Assembly: GCA_002303765.1 (NCBI GenBank)
Contig: DBCB01000176.1
Location: forward strand, 2,878-9,444
DNA: 6,567 bases
Reading direction: 5' to 3'
DNA from: Planctomycetaceae bacterium UBA969
GTDB taxonomy: Bacteria; Planctomycetota; Planctomycetia; Gemmatales; Gemmataceae
A program made the translations under genes and the position numbers. Of the stretch, positions 1 to 6,567 are shown piece after piece. Numbering within the stretch: the first letter of the stretch is position 1; each line of letters opens with the position of its first letter. Below the pieces are notes generated by a model, which saw only the letters and a list, made by a program, of their open reading frames with translations, ran no database searches and had not been told where the DNA came from.

Positions 1-525
1 CGCTGCGGGCAACTTACAGTTGCAGGTTTCAAAGATGCGGTAGAGCACTACAAATTAAAATCCATCGTCAATCTTCAAGATGATTATCCAGACCCTGATG
101 TTTATAAAACTTTCTGGGATCGATCTACGATAAGTGAGAAAAAGGTTTGCGAAGATCTTGGGGTTAAATATCTCTTTATCAGCCCTGATCTTAGGCCGAG
201 GCCTGAAGTTCCGTCAAAACGCCCTAGGGCCGTCGAAGACTTCCTCAAAATTTGTGATGATCCTTCTAATTATCCCATGGTAATTCATTGTAGAGCCGGA
301 TTGCACCGAACCGGAGTGCTTGCTGCAATCTACAGAATGGAATACAACCATTGGACTGTGAATGAGGCTTATCGTGAAATGCGGGATCATGGTTTTGGCG
401 ATTTTGCCTGCACCAATGCCAACGATTATGTGATTCAGTATGTGCTAAATTATAAGCCGGGGATTCGGATTCCCTTGGCCGCTGTTGAAAAGGAACCCCG
501 CATTGCAGAGGTTGGCTCTAACTAA
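1..525 (+). CDS. Dual-specificity/tyrosine protein phosphatase family protein, 5' end missing
   Basis: The reading frame is open from the first base of the window to the TAA at 523-525, giving 174 visible residues; the true start lies to the left. The cysteine-phosphatase P-loop HCRAGLHRTG (CX5R signature) is at visible residues 96-105, with nucleophile Cys97 (codon 289-291) and phosphate-binding Arg103 (codon 307-309). Asp63 in an Ile-Ser-Pro-Asp context, about 34 residues upstream, is in the right place for the general acid. The visible start Arg-Cys-Gly-Gln-Leu, followed by a 'Lys-Ser-Ile-Val-Asn-Leu' strand, matches the start of the catalytic domain in small atypical dual-specificity phosphatases, so only a short N-terminal part should be missing. 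The family removes phosphate from proteins, and some members act on phosphoinositides, inositol pyrophosphates or phosphatidylglycerophosphate; the substrate here cannot be told. All key residues are present, so it is probably active. It lies about 30 bp upstream of the LptF/LptG gene and is likely in the same operon. Confidence 0.88.
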   Translation, partial: RCGQLTVAGFKDAVEHYKLKSIVNLQDDYPDPDVYKTFWDRSTISEKKVCEDLGVKYLFISPDLRPRPEVPSKRPRAVEDFLKICDDPSNYPMVIHCRAGLHRTGVLAAIYRMEYNHWTVNEAYREMRDHGFGDFACTNANDYVIQYVLNYKPGIRIPLAAVEKEPRIAEVGSN

Positions 526-555
526 ATTTCTTACCCAGCAAGGATGCCGGGGATT

Positions 556-1662
556 ATGTTCACCCTGATAGATCGACAATTAATCATCGGCTACTTCAAG
601 GCTTACTTTATTTGCCTTGTAAGTTTGCTCAGTCTTTATGTGGTGGTGGATTTATTCACCAACCTCGATGACTTTTCCAGTAAGCAAAAAGACTTTCTGC
701 ATACCTTGAGCGATATCGGTATGTATTACAGTTTCAAACTTACCCAGATCTTTGATCAATTATGCGAATACATTGTGTTGCTTTCTGCAATGTTCACCAT
801 CGCTTGGATGCAGCGACAAAACGAAATGGTACCTCTTCTTTCTTCAGGCGTATCCACCCGCAGGATTGTAACCCCTGTTTTATTCAGCGCCTTTGTCATG
901 CTAAGCCTTGCTGTAATCAATCAGGAATTGATCATCCCCAAGGTTGGGCATCGGCTTTTAAATGATAAGGATGATCCGATAGGCGAGAAAGAAGTGGGCG
1001 TACGCGGAGCGTATGAACCTAACGGCATTCATATTGAAGGCGAAAAAGCCAAACGCAATGAACGCATGATTCTTGATTTTCGCTGCACCATTCCAGAATC
1101 TGTAGCAGGAAACTTACTTCACCTAACTGCCAAGCAGGCTGTATTTATTCCGCCTCCTGAAGGCCAGCGAGGTGGGAAGTGGGAACTTACTGCGACAAAA
1201 CCTGCTGAAGTTGATGGTTTGGATAAAAGCAATGGCGTGCTTGAACAAATAGATACAGGGCGATTTATTCTGCATGTGCGCGAAATCGATTTTGATCATA
1301 TTACCCGGAACCCAAACTGGTTTAGATTGGCTTCCACTACAAAAATCTATCATGAGCTTCAGAAACCCGAAGGCAATCGCCTTGTTTCCGTCGCAGTGCT
1401 ATTTCATATTCGATTGACCCGACCTATTCTTGGAATGGTGCTGGTTTTGCTAGGCCTTTCAGTAATTTTGCGGGATCAAAATCGTAATGTTATTATTAGT
1501 GCAGGGTCTTGCTTGGTGCTTTGCGCTATCTTTTTTGCAACTTGTTATTGCTTTAAAATCTTAGGTGATTCCGACTTTATTGCACCGTCGCTTGCTGCAT
1601 GGATGCCTATCGTTGGCTTCGGCCCCCTATGCCTAGTCATGTTCGATGCAGTTCATACTTAA
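556..1662 (+). CDS. LptF/LptG (YjgP/YjgQ) family permease of LPS export
   Basis: The product has 368 residues, the usual LptF/LptG length. These proteins form the transmembrane part of the LptB2FG ABC exporter, which extracts lipopolysaccharide from the inner membrane and passes it to the periplasmic Lpt bridge. Counting from the ATG at 544, three hydrophobic segments lie at about residues 14-38, 60-85 and 103-130. A hydrophilic, beta-rich region follows at about 134-282, corresponding to the periplasmic jellyroll domain. Three more hydrophobic segments lie at about 283-312, 315-338 and 345-370. This 3 + domain + 3 layout is diagnostic, and the 'Asp-Leu-Phe-Thr-Asn-Leu-Asp-Asp-Phe' stretch after the first helix is typical. 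Two in-frame ATGs compete. I chose 556 because GGGG (549-552) and AAGGA (540-544) precede it, while 544 has almost no spacer after its purines; using 544 adds Met-Pro-Gly-Ile. LptF and LptG cannot be separated from the sequence alone. No partner permease or LptB ATPase is in the window. Its presence implies an LPS-bearing outer membrane. Confidence 0.92.
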   Translation: MFTLIDRQLIIGYFKAYFICLVSLLSLYVVVDLFTNLDDFSSKQKDFLHTLSDIGMYYSFKLTQIFDQLCEYIVLLSAMFTIAWMQRQNEMVPLLSSGVSTRRIVTPVLFSAFVMLSLAVINQELIIPKVGHRLLNDKDDPIGEKEVGVRGAYEPNGIHIEGEKAKRNERMILDFRCTIPESVAGNLLHLTAKQAVFIPPPEGQRGGKWELTATKPAEVDGLDKSNGVLEQIDTGRFILHVREIDFDHITRNPNWFRLASTTKIYHELQKPEGNRLVSVAVLFHIRLTRPILGMVLVLLGLSVILRDQNRNVIISAGSCLVLCAIFFATCYCFKILGDSDFIAPSLAAWMPIVGFGPLCLVMFDAVHT

Positions 1663-1808
1663 AAATTGCATCTTTTAATAATCATAAGAGCCATTTTTCT
1701 GCTTTAGTTTAGAGCATTTGTTTCTCTTTGTGCACTTTTTGTAGTAAACTATTTGTATGTAATCTAGCCATTTGTTCTGATTTCTCACCGTGATGAGGAT
1801 AGGCCCTG
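1663..1808 (+). promoter_or_regulatory. AT-rich intergenic gap, probable promoter region of the DUF1592 operon
   Basis: This 146-bp stretch has no credible ORF and is clearly richer in A+T than the flanking genes. It separates the LptF/LptG gene from the downstream secreted-protein genes, so it probably holds the promoter of that unit. A possible sigma-70-like -10 element, TGTAAT, lies at 1758-1763, with a poor -35 candidate TTTTTG at 1736-1741 (16-bp spacer). It is the best pair I could find but is not convincing. GAGGA at 1795-1799, 9 nt before the ATG at 1809, is a good Shine-Dalgarno sequence. I see no riboswitch-like or strong operator-like structure. Confidence 0.3.
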
Positions 1809-4172
1809 ATGTTTTTATCCCGCTTGTATTTGTTAATGGCATCATTGCTTGCAGCAATCATGTTATCAGGGGATTTATGTGCTGCGCCGCCACTTCCATC
1901 TCAGGCGTTCTTGGATCAGCATTGCGTAAAATGCCATGCAGGCGAAAAGGCCAAGGGTGACTTTCGGATTGCAGAACTGACATTGGATTTCAGTGTTAAG
2001 AAAAATCGCAGCCTCTGGGAGAAAGTGCATCAGCAAATCACCTCGGGCGAGATGCCCCCGAAGACTAGACCGCGACCAGATGAAAAAGCATCCAGCATCC
2101 TCACCGACTGGATTGTTAAACAAAGTGCTGATGTTGTGGGTAAGGAAGGCCGTGTGGTGCTTCGAAGGCTAAACCGTGTTGAATACGAAAACACTGTGCG
2201 TGATTTATTTTCAGTAAATGTTTCTGTAAAAGAAATGCTGCCCGAAGATGCCAATGCCCAGGGTTTCGATAACGTGGGCGCAGCACTTAATATTTCTCCT
2301 GTACTGATGGAACGCTACTTGGAAGCTGCAGATGCGGTGATCAATGCTGCATTGCTTCCCGTGCATAAACTGGAAAGCAAAACCGAACGATTCGACTTGT
2401 ACGATTCACTTCCTACATGGTTTGTCGCAGGAGTTTATAAGAGAGATGATGGAGTGGTGCTGTTTCGAAGTGGAGGCGATTCTGCAACTGACCTGAGGAA
2501 ATTCAAAGCACCAAGCCCAGGCCGCTATCGCTTCCGCATTTCTGCCTCTGCGCATAATTCTGCAACTCCGTTGCCAATGGCTGTTATTTTGGGGAATTTT
2601 GTGGTGGCAGGGAATACCACCAGGCATCTGGGTTACTTCGATGCCCAACCCGGTGTGCCCAAATTAATCGAGTTCGAAGAACGCCTAGTTGCTAAAAACG
2701 ATACGATCAAAATTACCCCGATAGCGTTGCCTTTTGTATATCTTAAAAAAGAAACGATGGCAGAATACCCCGGGCCTGGGCTTAAGATTCATTGGGTGGA
2801 AGTGGAGGGGCCTTTGCCTGAAACTTGGCCAACCGAAAGCTACCGTAGAGTATTTGCCGATGTGGATCCGAAGGCGGGTAAGCTTGCAGATGCTGAAAAA
2901 TTACTTCGAACTCTTTTGCCCAAAGCCTTTCGAAGGCCGGTTACTGAAGATGAAGTAAAGCCTTTTGTTGCTCTGGTTTCAAAGGCTCTTGATATGGGGT
3001 TACCCTTTGAGGCTGCTTTGAGAACCGGATACAAGGCGGTGCTTTCTTCCCCTAAGTTTCTATATTTGCGCGAACCTGCTGGCCCCCTTGATGACTATGC
3101 TCTTGCATCGCGACTTTCTTATTTCCTTTGGAGCACCACTCCAGATGAGGCCCTTTTAAACCTTGCAAGCAAGGGCGAACTGCATAAACCCGAAGTGCTT
3201 CGTGCTCAGGTCGAACGAATGTTGAAAGACTCGAAATCGAAAGCCTTTACCGAAAACTTCACAGGGCAATGGTTGGGATTACGCGATATCAGTGCGACCA
3301 CTCCGGATAAAAGCCTTTACCCTGAATACGAAGAATTCCTGCAGTGGTCTTCCGTCCGAGAGACCCACTTATTCTTCAACGAACTGCTCAAAGAAAATCT
3401 TGGAGTGCGCAATTTCATCGACTCAGATTTTGCAATGATTAATGGCAGACTTGCAAAGCATTATAATATTCCTGATGTTTATGGTGTGGATTTTCTCAAG
3501 GTCGCACTCAAGCCCGAATACCATCGCGGTGGGGTAATTACCCACGCTAGCGTTTTGAAAGTAACAGCCAACGGCACCACTACCTCTCCAGTGGTCCGGG
3601 GCGTCTGGATGCTTGATCGCATTATGGGAAAACCCGTGCCACCGCCGCCAGCGAATGTTCCTGCAATCGAACCTGATATTCGGGGCGCGGTTACCATACG
3701 AGAACAACTTGCCAAGCACCGCCAAACCGAGAACTGCGCTTCATGCCATACTCGGATTGATCCACCCGGATTTGCCCTTGAGAATTACGATGTTATTGGT
3801 GGTTGGCGCGAGAAATACCGCATTGTGGTGAGCGATCGCAAGTTTGCGGTAAACAACCGATTCGGCCCATTGGCCAAATATCTTGCAGCATACCAATATG
3901 GATTAGGGCTGCCCGTAGATTCAGGCGATACGCTTCCCGATGGGCGTTCATTCAAAACCATCGAAGATTTTAAGAAGTTAACCTTGGCTGATCCTGAACA
4001 AATAGCGCGATCTATTACAGAAAAACTTATGGTTTATTCCACAGGCCATACTGTGGGCTTTAACGATCAGAAAGCGATTAACGCTATTTTGGCAGATGCC
4101 AAAAAGTCTGATTACGGGCTTCGAACTCTGGTACATTCAATCGTGGCAAGCGAACTATTTCTAACCAAGTGA
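1809..4172 (+). CDS. Secreted planctomycete-type cytochrome protein with DUF1587-DUF1595-DUF1592-DUF1588-DUF1585 domains
   Basis: The product has 787 residues. Residues 1-26 form a Sec signal peptide, with a hydrophobic core and likely cleavage after Cys-Ala-Ala; there is no proper lipobox, so it is probably soluble. Residues 35-105 match PSCyt1, with the haem motif CVKCH at 39-43 and Gly-Glu-Met-Pro-Pro at 80-84, where Met82 is a plausible axial ligand. DUF1587 covers about 115-180 and begins with an Arg-Arg-Leu-Asn-Arg-xx-Tyr motif. Residues about 195-345 are beta-rich and may be a carbohydrate-binding-like sandwich. DUF1595 follows at about 360-420, DUF1592 at 428-555 and DUF1588 at 570-670, the last with a second haem motif CASCH at 643-647. 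DUF1585 fills about 712-787. The protein should carry two c-type haems in the periplasm. Its function is not established; redox or polysaccharide-related roles have been suggested for the family. Start chosen from GAGGA at 1795-1799, 9 nt upstream, and the signal peptide. All expected domains are present without frameshift. Confidence 0.93.
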   Translation: MFLSRLYLLMASLLAAIMLSGDLCAAPPLPSQAFLDQHCVKCHAGEKAKGDFRIAELTLDFSVKKNRSLWEKVHQQITSGEMPPKTRPRPDEKASSILTDWIVKQSADVVGKEGRVVLRRLNRVEYENTVRDLFSVNVSVKEMLPEDANAQGFDNVGAALNISPVLMERYLEAADAVINAALLPVHKLESKTERFDLYDSLPTWFVAGVYKRDDGVVLFRSGGDSATDLRKFKAPSPGRYRFRISASAHNSATPLPMAVILGNFVVAGNTTRHLGYFDAQPGVPKLIEFEERLVAKNDTIKITPIALPFVYLKKETMAEYPGPGLKIHWVEVEGPLPETWPTESYRRVFADVDPKAGKLADAEKLLRTLLPKAFRRPVTEDEVKPFVALVSKALDMGLPFEAALRTGYKAVLSSPKFLYLREPAGPLDDYALASRLSYFLWSTTPDEALLNLASKGELHKPEVLRAQVERMLKDSKSKAFTENFTGQWLGLRDISATTPDKSLYPEYEEFLQWSSVRETHLFFNELLKENLGVRNFIDSDFAMINGRLAKHYNIPDVYGVDFLKVALKPEYHRGGVITHASVLKVTANGTTTSPVVRGVWMLDRIMGKPVPPPPANVPAIEPDIRGAVTIREQLAKHRQTENCASCHTRIDPPGFALENYDVIGGWREKYRIVVSDRKFAVNNRFGPLAKYLAAYQYGLGLPVDSGDTLPDGRSFKTIEDFKKLTLADPEQIARSITEKLMVYSTGHTVGFNDQKAINAILADAKKSDYGLRTLVHSIVASELFLTK

Positions 4173-4180
4173 AGGCATTT

Positions 4181-5458
4181 ATGAATAATTATAAAAAGCT
4201 CTCCCGCCGAAATTTTCTTCGAGGTGCTGGTGTTACATTAACACTACCTTTTTTGGATGCCATGCTTCCCTTGCGTGCAGAGTCGCCAGCGAAACCATTG
4301 CGCAGGATGATTTGCATCAACACCAACCTAGGTTTGCATACGCCTAATTTGTTCCCTACGAAGGCAGGGAAAGAGTACGACATAACGCCCTATCTCGAAC
4401 CGATCAAAGATTTTCGCAACGATTTTACAGTGTTTTCAGGGCTTTCGCACCCTGATGTAGATGGTGGGCACCCTGCGGAAATGTGCTACCTGACCGCCGC
4501 CCCCCACCCCCGTGCTGATAATTTCAAGAACTCCATCTCGTTGGATCAATATGCAATCGAACGCTTGGTTCCTGATACGAGAATAGGTGCGCTTGTTCTT
4601 TCATCCCATTCGAGCAGAGGGCTTTCTTACACTCGTAGTGGTGTTCCCATTCCTTCTGAATCTAGGGCATCGCGAGTCTTCCGTGAAATGTTTGTCAATG
4701 GAACCCCGACCGAAGTTAAAGCACAGGTTCAAAAGCTTCAACAGGGCGAAAGTATCATGGATACGGTTTTAGAAGAAGCAAAGAGATTCCAAAAGGGCTT
4801 GGGTAAGCAGGATCGCGAAAAACTTGATGAATATTTTTCGGCAGTGCGCGAAGTGGAAAACCGCATGGTCAAAGGGCAGGAGTGGTCTAAAAAGCCCAAG
4901 CCAAAAGTGGATGTAAAACCGCCCGTTGATATCACCAATAATCTTGAAGTTCCTGCGTGCGTGCGTTTGATGATCGACATGATGCAGCTTGCTCTTCAGA
5001 CTGATTCCACTCGCTTCATTACCTTTGCCTTGCATGGCCTTAATGCAGTTCCCATCATCCCTGGAGTCACGCAAGATTGGCACAATCTTTCGCATCATGG
5101 GCAGGACCCTGCAAAACTCGCAGAACTGCGTATTGTTGAAGTTCAGCAAATGAAACTTTTTGGTGAACTACTTACCAAGTTGAAAGGAACGAAGGAGCAA
5201 GGGGGCAACCTTCTCGATCGCACCACCGTTCTTTTTGGTAGCAACTTGGGCAACGCGAGCAGTCACGATAACAAGAATATGCCTATCATCGTGGCGGGTG
5301 GTGGTTTCAAACATGGCCAACACCTTGCGTTTGATCCGAAAAAGAATCCGCCACTTAGCAACCTTTATGTTTCCATGTTGCAACGGCTTGGGGTTGAATC
5401 AGATAAGTTTGGAAGCAGCACGGGTAGCATTGCAGGATTTGAAATGACTGCAGGATAA
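4181..5458 (+). CDS. Tat-exported DUF1552 (HXXSHH) protein
   Basis: The product has 425 residues, about full length for the DUF1552 family (named HXXSHH in Pfam). The N-terminus carries a twin-arginine export signal, Ser-Arg-Arg-Asn-Phe-Leu-Arg-Gly at residues 8-15, followed by a hydrophobic stretch and a likely cleavage after Leu-Arg-Ala. It is therefore expected to cross the membrane folded, possibly with metal bound. The family motif HNLSHH is at residues 301-306 (codons 5081-5098). A Gly-Ser-Asn-Leu-Gly-Asn segment followed by Ser-Ser-His-Asp lies at about 353-363, and the Ala-Gly-Gly-Gly stretch after it recalls the DUF1501/sulfatase-like relatives, so a metal-dependent hydrolase fold is a reasonable guess. 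The substrate is unknown. An in-frame GTG at 4169 overlaps the previous stop codon by 4 bp. I prefer the ATG at 4181 because GAAGG (4171-4175) sits 5 nt before it, whereas the GTG has no Shine-Dalgarno; the GTG would add Met-Lys-Ala-Phe. Either way it is tightly coupled to the DUF1592-type gene, its usual partner in planctomycetes. Confidence 0.92.
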   Translation: MNNYKKLSRRNFLRGAGVTLTLPFLDAMLPLRAESPAKPLRRMICINTNLGLHTPNLFPTKAGKEYDITPYLEPIKDFRNDFTVFSGLSHPDVDGGHPAEMCYLTAAPHPRADNFKNSISLDQYAIERLVPDTRIGALVLSSHSSRGLSYTRSGVPIPSESRASRVFREMFVNGTPTEVKAQVQKLQQGESIMDTVLEEAKRFQKGLGKQDREKLDEYFSAVREVENRMVKGQEWSKKPKPKVDVKPPVDITNNLEVPACVRLMIDMMQLALQTDSTRFITFALHGLNAVPIIPGVTQDWHNLSHHGQDPAKLAELRIVEVQQMKLFGELLTKLKGTKEQGGNLLDRTTVLFGSNLGNASSHDNKNMPIIVAGGGFKHGQHLAFDPKKNPPLSNLYVSMLQRLGVESDKFGSSTGSIAGFEMTAG

Positions 5459-5487
5459 AGTTTGATGGCCCTGTGTTCAAAGGTTCC

Positions 5488-6321
5488 ATGATGGATTGCA
5501 ACCAAGCACCTAATGCAAGTAATAAGACTTGGCGTGATTGGTTTTTTGAACCTATCGAACAAGCTAATTCCTTACAGCGGTCAGATGACGCTTCGAAAAA
5601 CCTTAAAGCATGGTGTGGGTTGATTGGCTCTGTAGGGTGCTTGCTTTTTCTGCGGTTTCTCTTTCTTCAAAATGAACAATATCGACTGGTGAAACTTCTC
5701 GAATTTCTACATCTGCGAGAGTTTGCAGACCAGTTAGAATCTGGAATTTCAGATCCGTTAGGCAGGCTTACCGTCTGGGCATTTGGGTGTCTGCTTTGTT
5801 ATTTTATAATTCCTGCCCTGATGGTTCGGCTGTTGTTGAGAGAAAAGCTTAGCGACTACGGTTTTAGATTCGCAAGCTTTCGTGACACCATGACATTTAT
5901 ACTTCCTGGGTTAATAGGGATGGCACCGCTGATTTATTTTGCCTCCACGCAGGTTCATTTTCTTCAAGTATATCCCTTTTACGAACCTAATTTAACTGTC
6001 GGGATAGGCGCAGGGTTCATCCTTTGGGAGTTGATGTATGCAATACAATTCATCGCCTTGGAATTCTTCTTCCGAGGATTTATGGTGCATTGCTTGATGG
6101 GAGTAATGGGCGCTTGGGCAATCCCTGTAATGGTCATCCCCTATTGCATGATTCATTTTCAAAAACCATTCCCTGAAGCGACAGCATCAATCATTGCAGG
6201 CCTGGCATTGGGATGGATTGGGATTAAGACCAAATCTATCTTGCCAGGCGCAATCTTACACATTGCAGTCGCCTGGAGTATGGATGGTATATCCCTAATG
6301 CGCAAAGGGTATTTCAATTAA
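5488..6321 (+). CDS. CPBP-family intramembrane protease-like membrane protein
   Basis: The product has about 277 residues with a hydrophilic N-terminal region, then hydrophobic segments at about 41-57, 95-117, 132-150, 170-195, 200-220, 228-245 and 248-265, as in CPBP (CAAX protease/bacteriocin-processing, formerly Abi) proteins. Motif 1 reads Leu-Glu-Phe-Phe-Phe-Arg-Gly, with Glu192 and Arg196; the first Glu of the classical EExxxR is Leu. Motif 2 centres on His223 in a His-Phe-Gln-Lys-Pro context. Motif 3 has His258 followed by Ser-Met-Asp (Asp266) instead of HxxxN. This pattern fits a CPBP subgroup rather than the textbook form, so activity is likely but unproven and the substrate unknown. 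The family includes membrane-embedded glutamate-type proteases acting on prenylated or peptide substrates. AAAGG at 5479-5483 lies 4 nt before this ATG and 7 nt before a second ATG at 5491; a GTG at 5473 is also in frame but lacks a good Shine-Dalgarno. The 29-bp gap from the DUF1552 stop suggests co-transcription. Confidence 0.85.
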   Translation: MMDCNQAPNASNKTWRDWFFEPIEQANSLQRSDDASKNLKAWCGLIGSVGCLLFLRFLFLQNEQYRLVKLLEFLHLREFADQLESGISDPLGRLTVWAFGCLLCYFIIPALMVRLLLREKLSDYGFRFASFRDTMTFILPGLIGMAPLIYFASTQVHFLQVYPFYEPNLTVGIGAGFILWELMYAIQFIALEFFFRGFMVHCLMGVMGAWAIPVMVIPYCMIHFQKPFPEATASIIAGLALGWIGIKTKSILPGAILHIAVAWSMDGISLMRKGYFN

Positions 6322-6330
6322 TCCGGTTAA

Positions 6331-6567
6331 CTATTTCGAAGATTGATTCAGATCAACACAAAGTAATTCTTTTTCATCGCGTAAGAATACTCTGCCTTCA
6401 GAAACTGCTGGGTGAGCCCAAGTATGACCACAAACCTTGGCCCTGCAGATTTCCTTGTAACCTGAGGCATCTGGTTCAAACATTACGAGAGAGCCAAAAT
6501 CTTCCAGCATCAGGATCTTATTATCAGCGGTGCGCACCAGCGATGCATGGTACTTCCCGACTTTCTT
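6331..6567 (-). CDS. PQQ-type beta-propeller repeat protein, C-terminal fragment
   Basis: On the minus strand the frame is open from the right edge of the window to the TAG at 6331-6333, giving the last 78 residues of a longer protein whose start lies outside. The visible part begins Lys-Lys-Val-Gly-Lys-Tyr-His-Ala-Ser. It has beta-strand blocks of the form 'Asn-Lys-Ile-Leu-Met-Leu-Glu-Asp-Phe-Gly' and 'Gly-Arg-Val-Phe-Leu-Arg-Asp', and a Thr-Trp-Ala-His-Pro-Ala-Val segment. These are typical of the last blades of PQQ-like (BamB/alcohol-dehydrogenase-type) eight-bladed propellers, which are abundant and usually exported in planctomycetes. Whether it binds PQQ, works as a scaffold or belongs to a larger enzyme cannot be judged from this end. 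It converges on the CPBP gene with 9 bp between the two stop codons, so it is a separate transcription unit. Confidence 0.8.
   Translation of the reverse strand, partial: KKVGKYHASLVRTADNKILMLEDFGSLVMFEPDASGYKEICRAKVCGHTWAHPAVSEGRVFLRDEKELLCVDLNQSSK

Noticed and set aside
1672..1698. Possible hairpin followed by five T residues after the LptF/LptG stop codon, resembling an intrinsic terminator
   Set aside because: The stem is six pairs with a single G-C pair and one G-U wobble, too weak to call in an AT-rich gap.
1705..1751. Seven-base inverted repeat TAGTTTA / TAAACTA with a 33-bp spacer
   Set aside because: It is short, A+T-only apart from one G/C pair, and widely spaced; chance is likely in this AT-rich stretch and no regulator is nearby.
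4500..4511. C-rich tract (six C, A, five C) inside the DUF1552 gene, considered as a slippage or phase-variation site
   Set aside because: The frame is intact and the residues it encodes fit a conserved part of the protein; the runs are short.
4769..5149. Antisense open frame of 126 codons inside the DUF1552 gene
   Set aside because: It lies entirely within a well-supported coding region, and its translation has no recognisable domain or motif. The same applies to the antisense frame at 3423-3725.
6322..6350. Shared bidirectional terminator between the converging CPBP and propeller genes
   Set aside because: Only 9 bp lie between the stop codons, and the area holds no stable GC-rich stem; GTTAAC is just a 6-bp palindrome.
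6343..6356. Small inverted repeat TTGAT-TCAG-ATCAA
   Set aside because: Five-bp arms inside the coding end of the propeller gene; not more than expected by chance.

Overview
This window looks like chromosomal DNA from a planctomycete or a close PVC relative. The main evidence is a neighbouring pair of genes. One encodes a large secreted protein with the planctomycete-type cytochrome domains (PSCyt1, DUF1587, DUF1595, DUF1592, DUF1588, DUF1585). The other encodes a Tat-exported DUF1552 (HXXSHH) protein. This pair is a hallmark of that phylum. Base composition is moderate (roughly balanced GC by eye) and the genes are densely packed. I see no tRNA, rRNA, CRISPR array, insertion sequence, integrase or phage gene.

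Layout, left to right. (1) The C-terminal 174 codons of a dual-specificity/tyrosine phosphatase, cut by the left edge. (2) A LptF/LptG-family permease of the LPS-export machinery, about 30 bp downstream and probably co-transcribed. (3) An AT-rich gap of 146 bp, the only sizeable non-coding stretch and the most likely promoter region. (4) The 787-residue di-haem-motif DUF1592-type protein. (5) The DUF1552 protein, which starts at the stop codon of gene 4 (overlapping GTG, or 8 bp later at a better-supported ATG). (6) A CPBP-family intramembrane protease-like protein 29 bp further on. (7) On the opposite strand, cut by the right edge, the last 78 residues of a PQQ-type beta-propeller protein. 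Its stop codon lies 9 bp from that of gene 6.

All plus-strand genes concern the cell envelope except possibly the phosphatase. Genes 4 to 6 look like one transcription unit. It would make a Sec-exported protein that should carry two c-type haems, a folded Tat substrate, and a membrane protein with protease-like motifs. The biochemical role of the DUF1592/DUF1552 pair is, to my knowledge, not established, so it is the most interesting unknown here. The remaining content is ordinary for the phylum, and I found no convincing evidence for a defence system, mobile element or other novel system.
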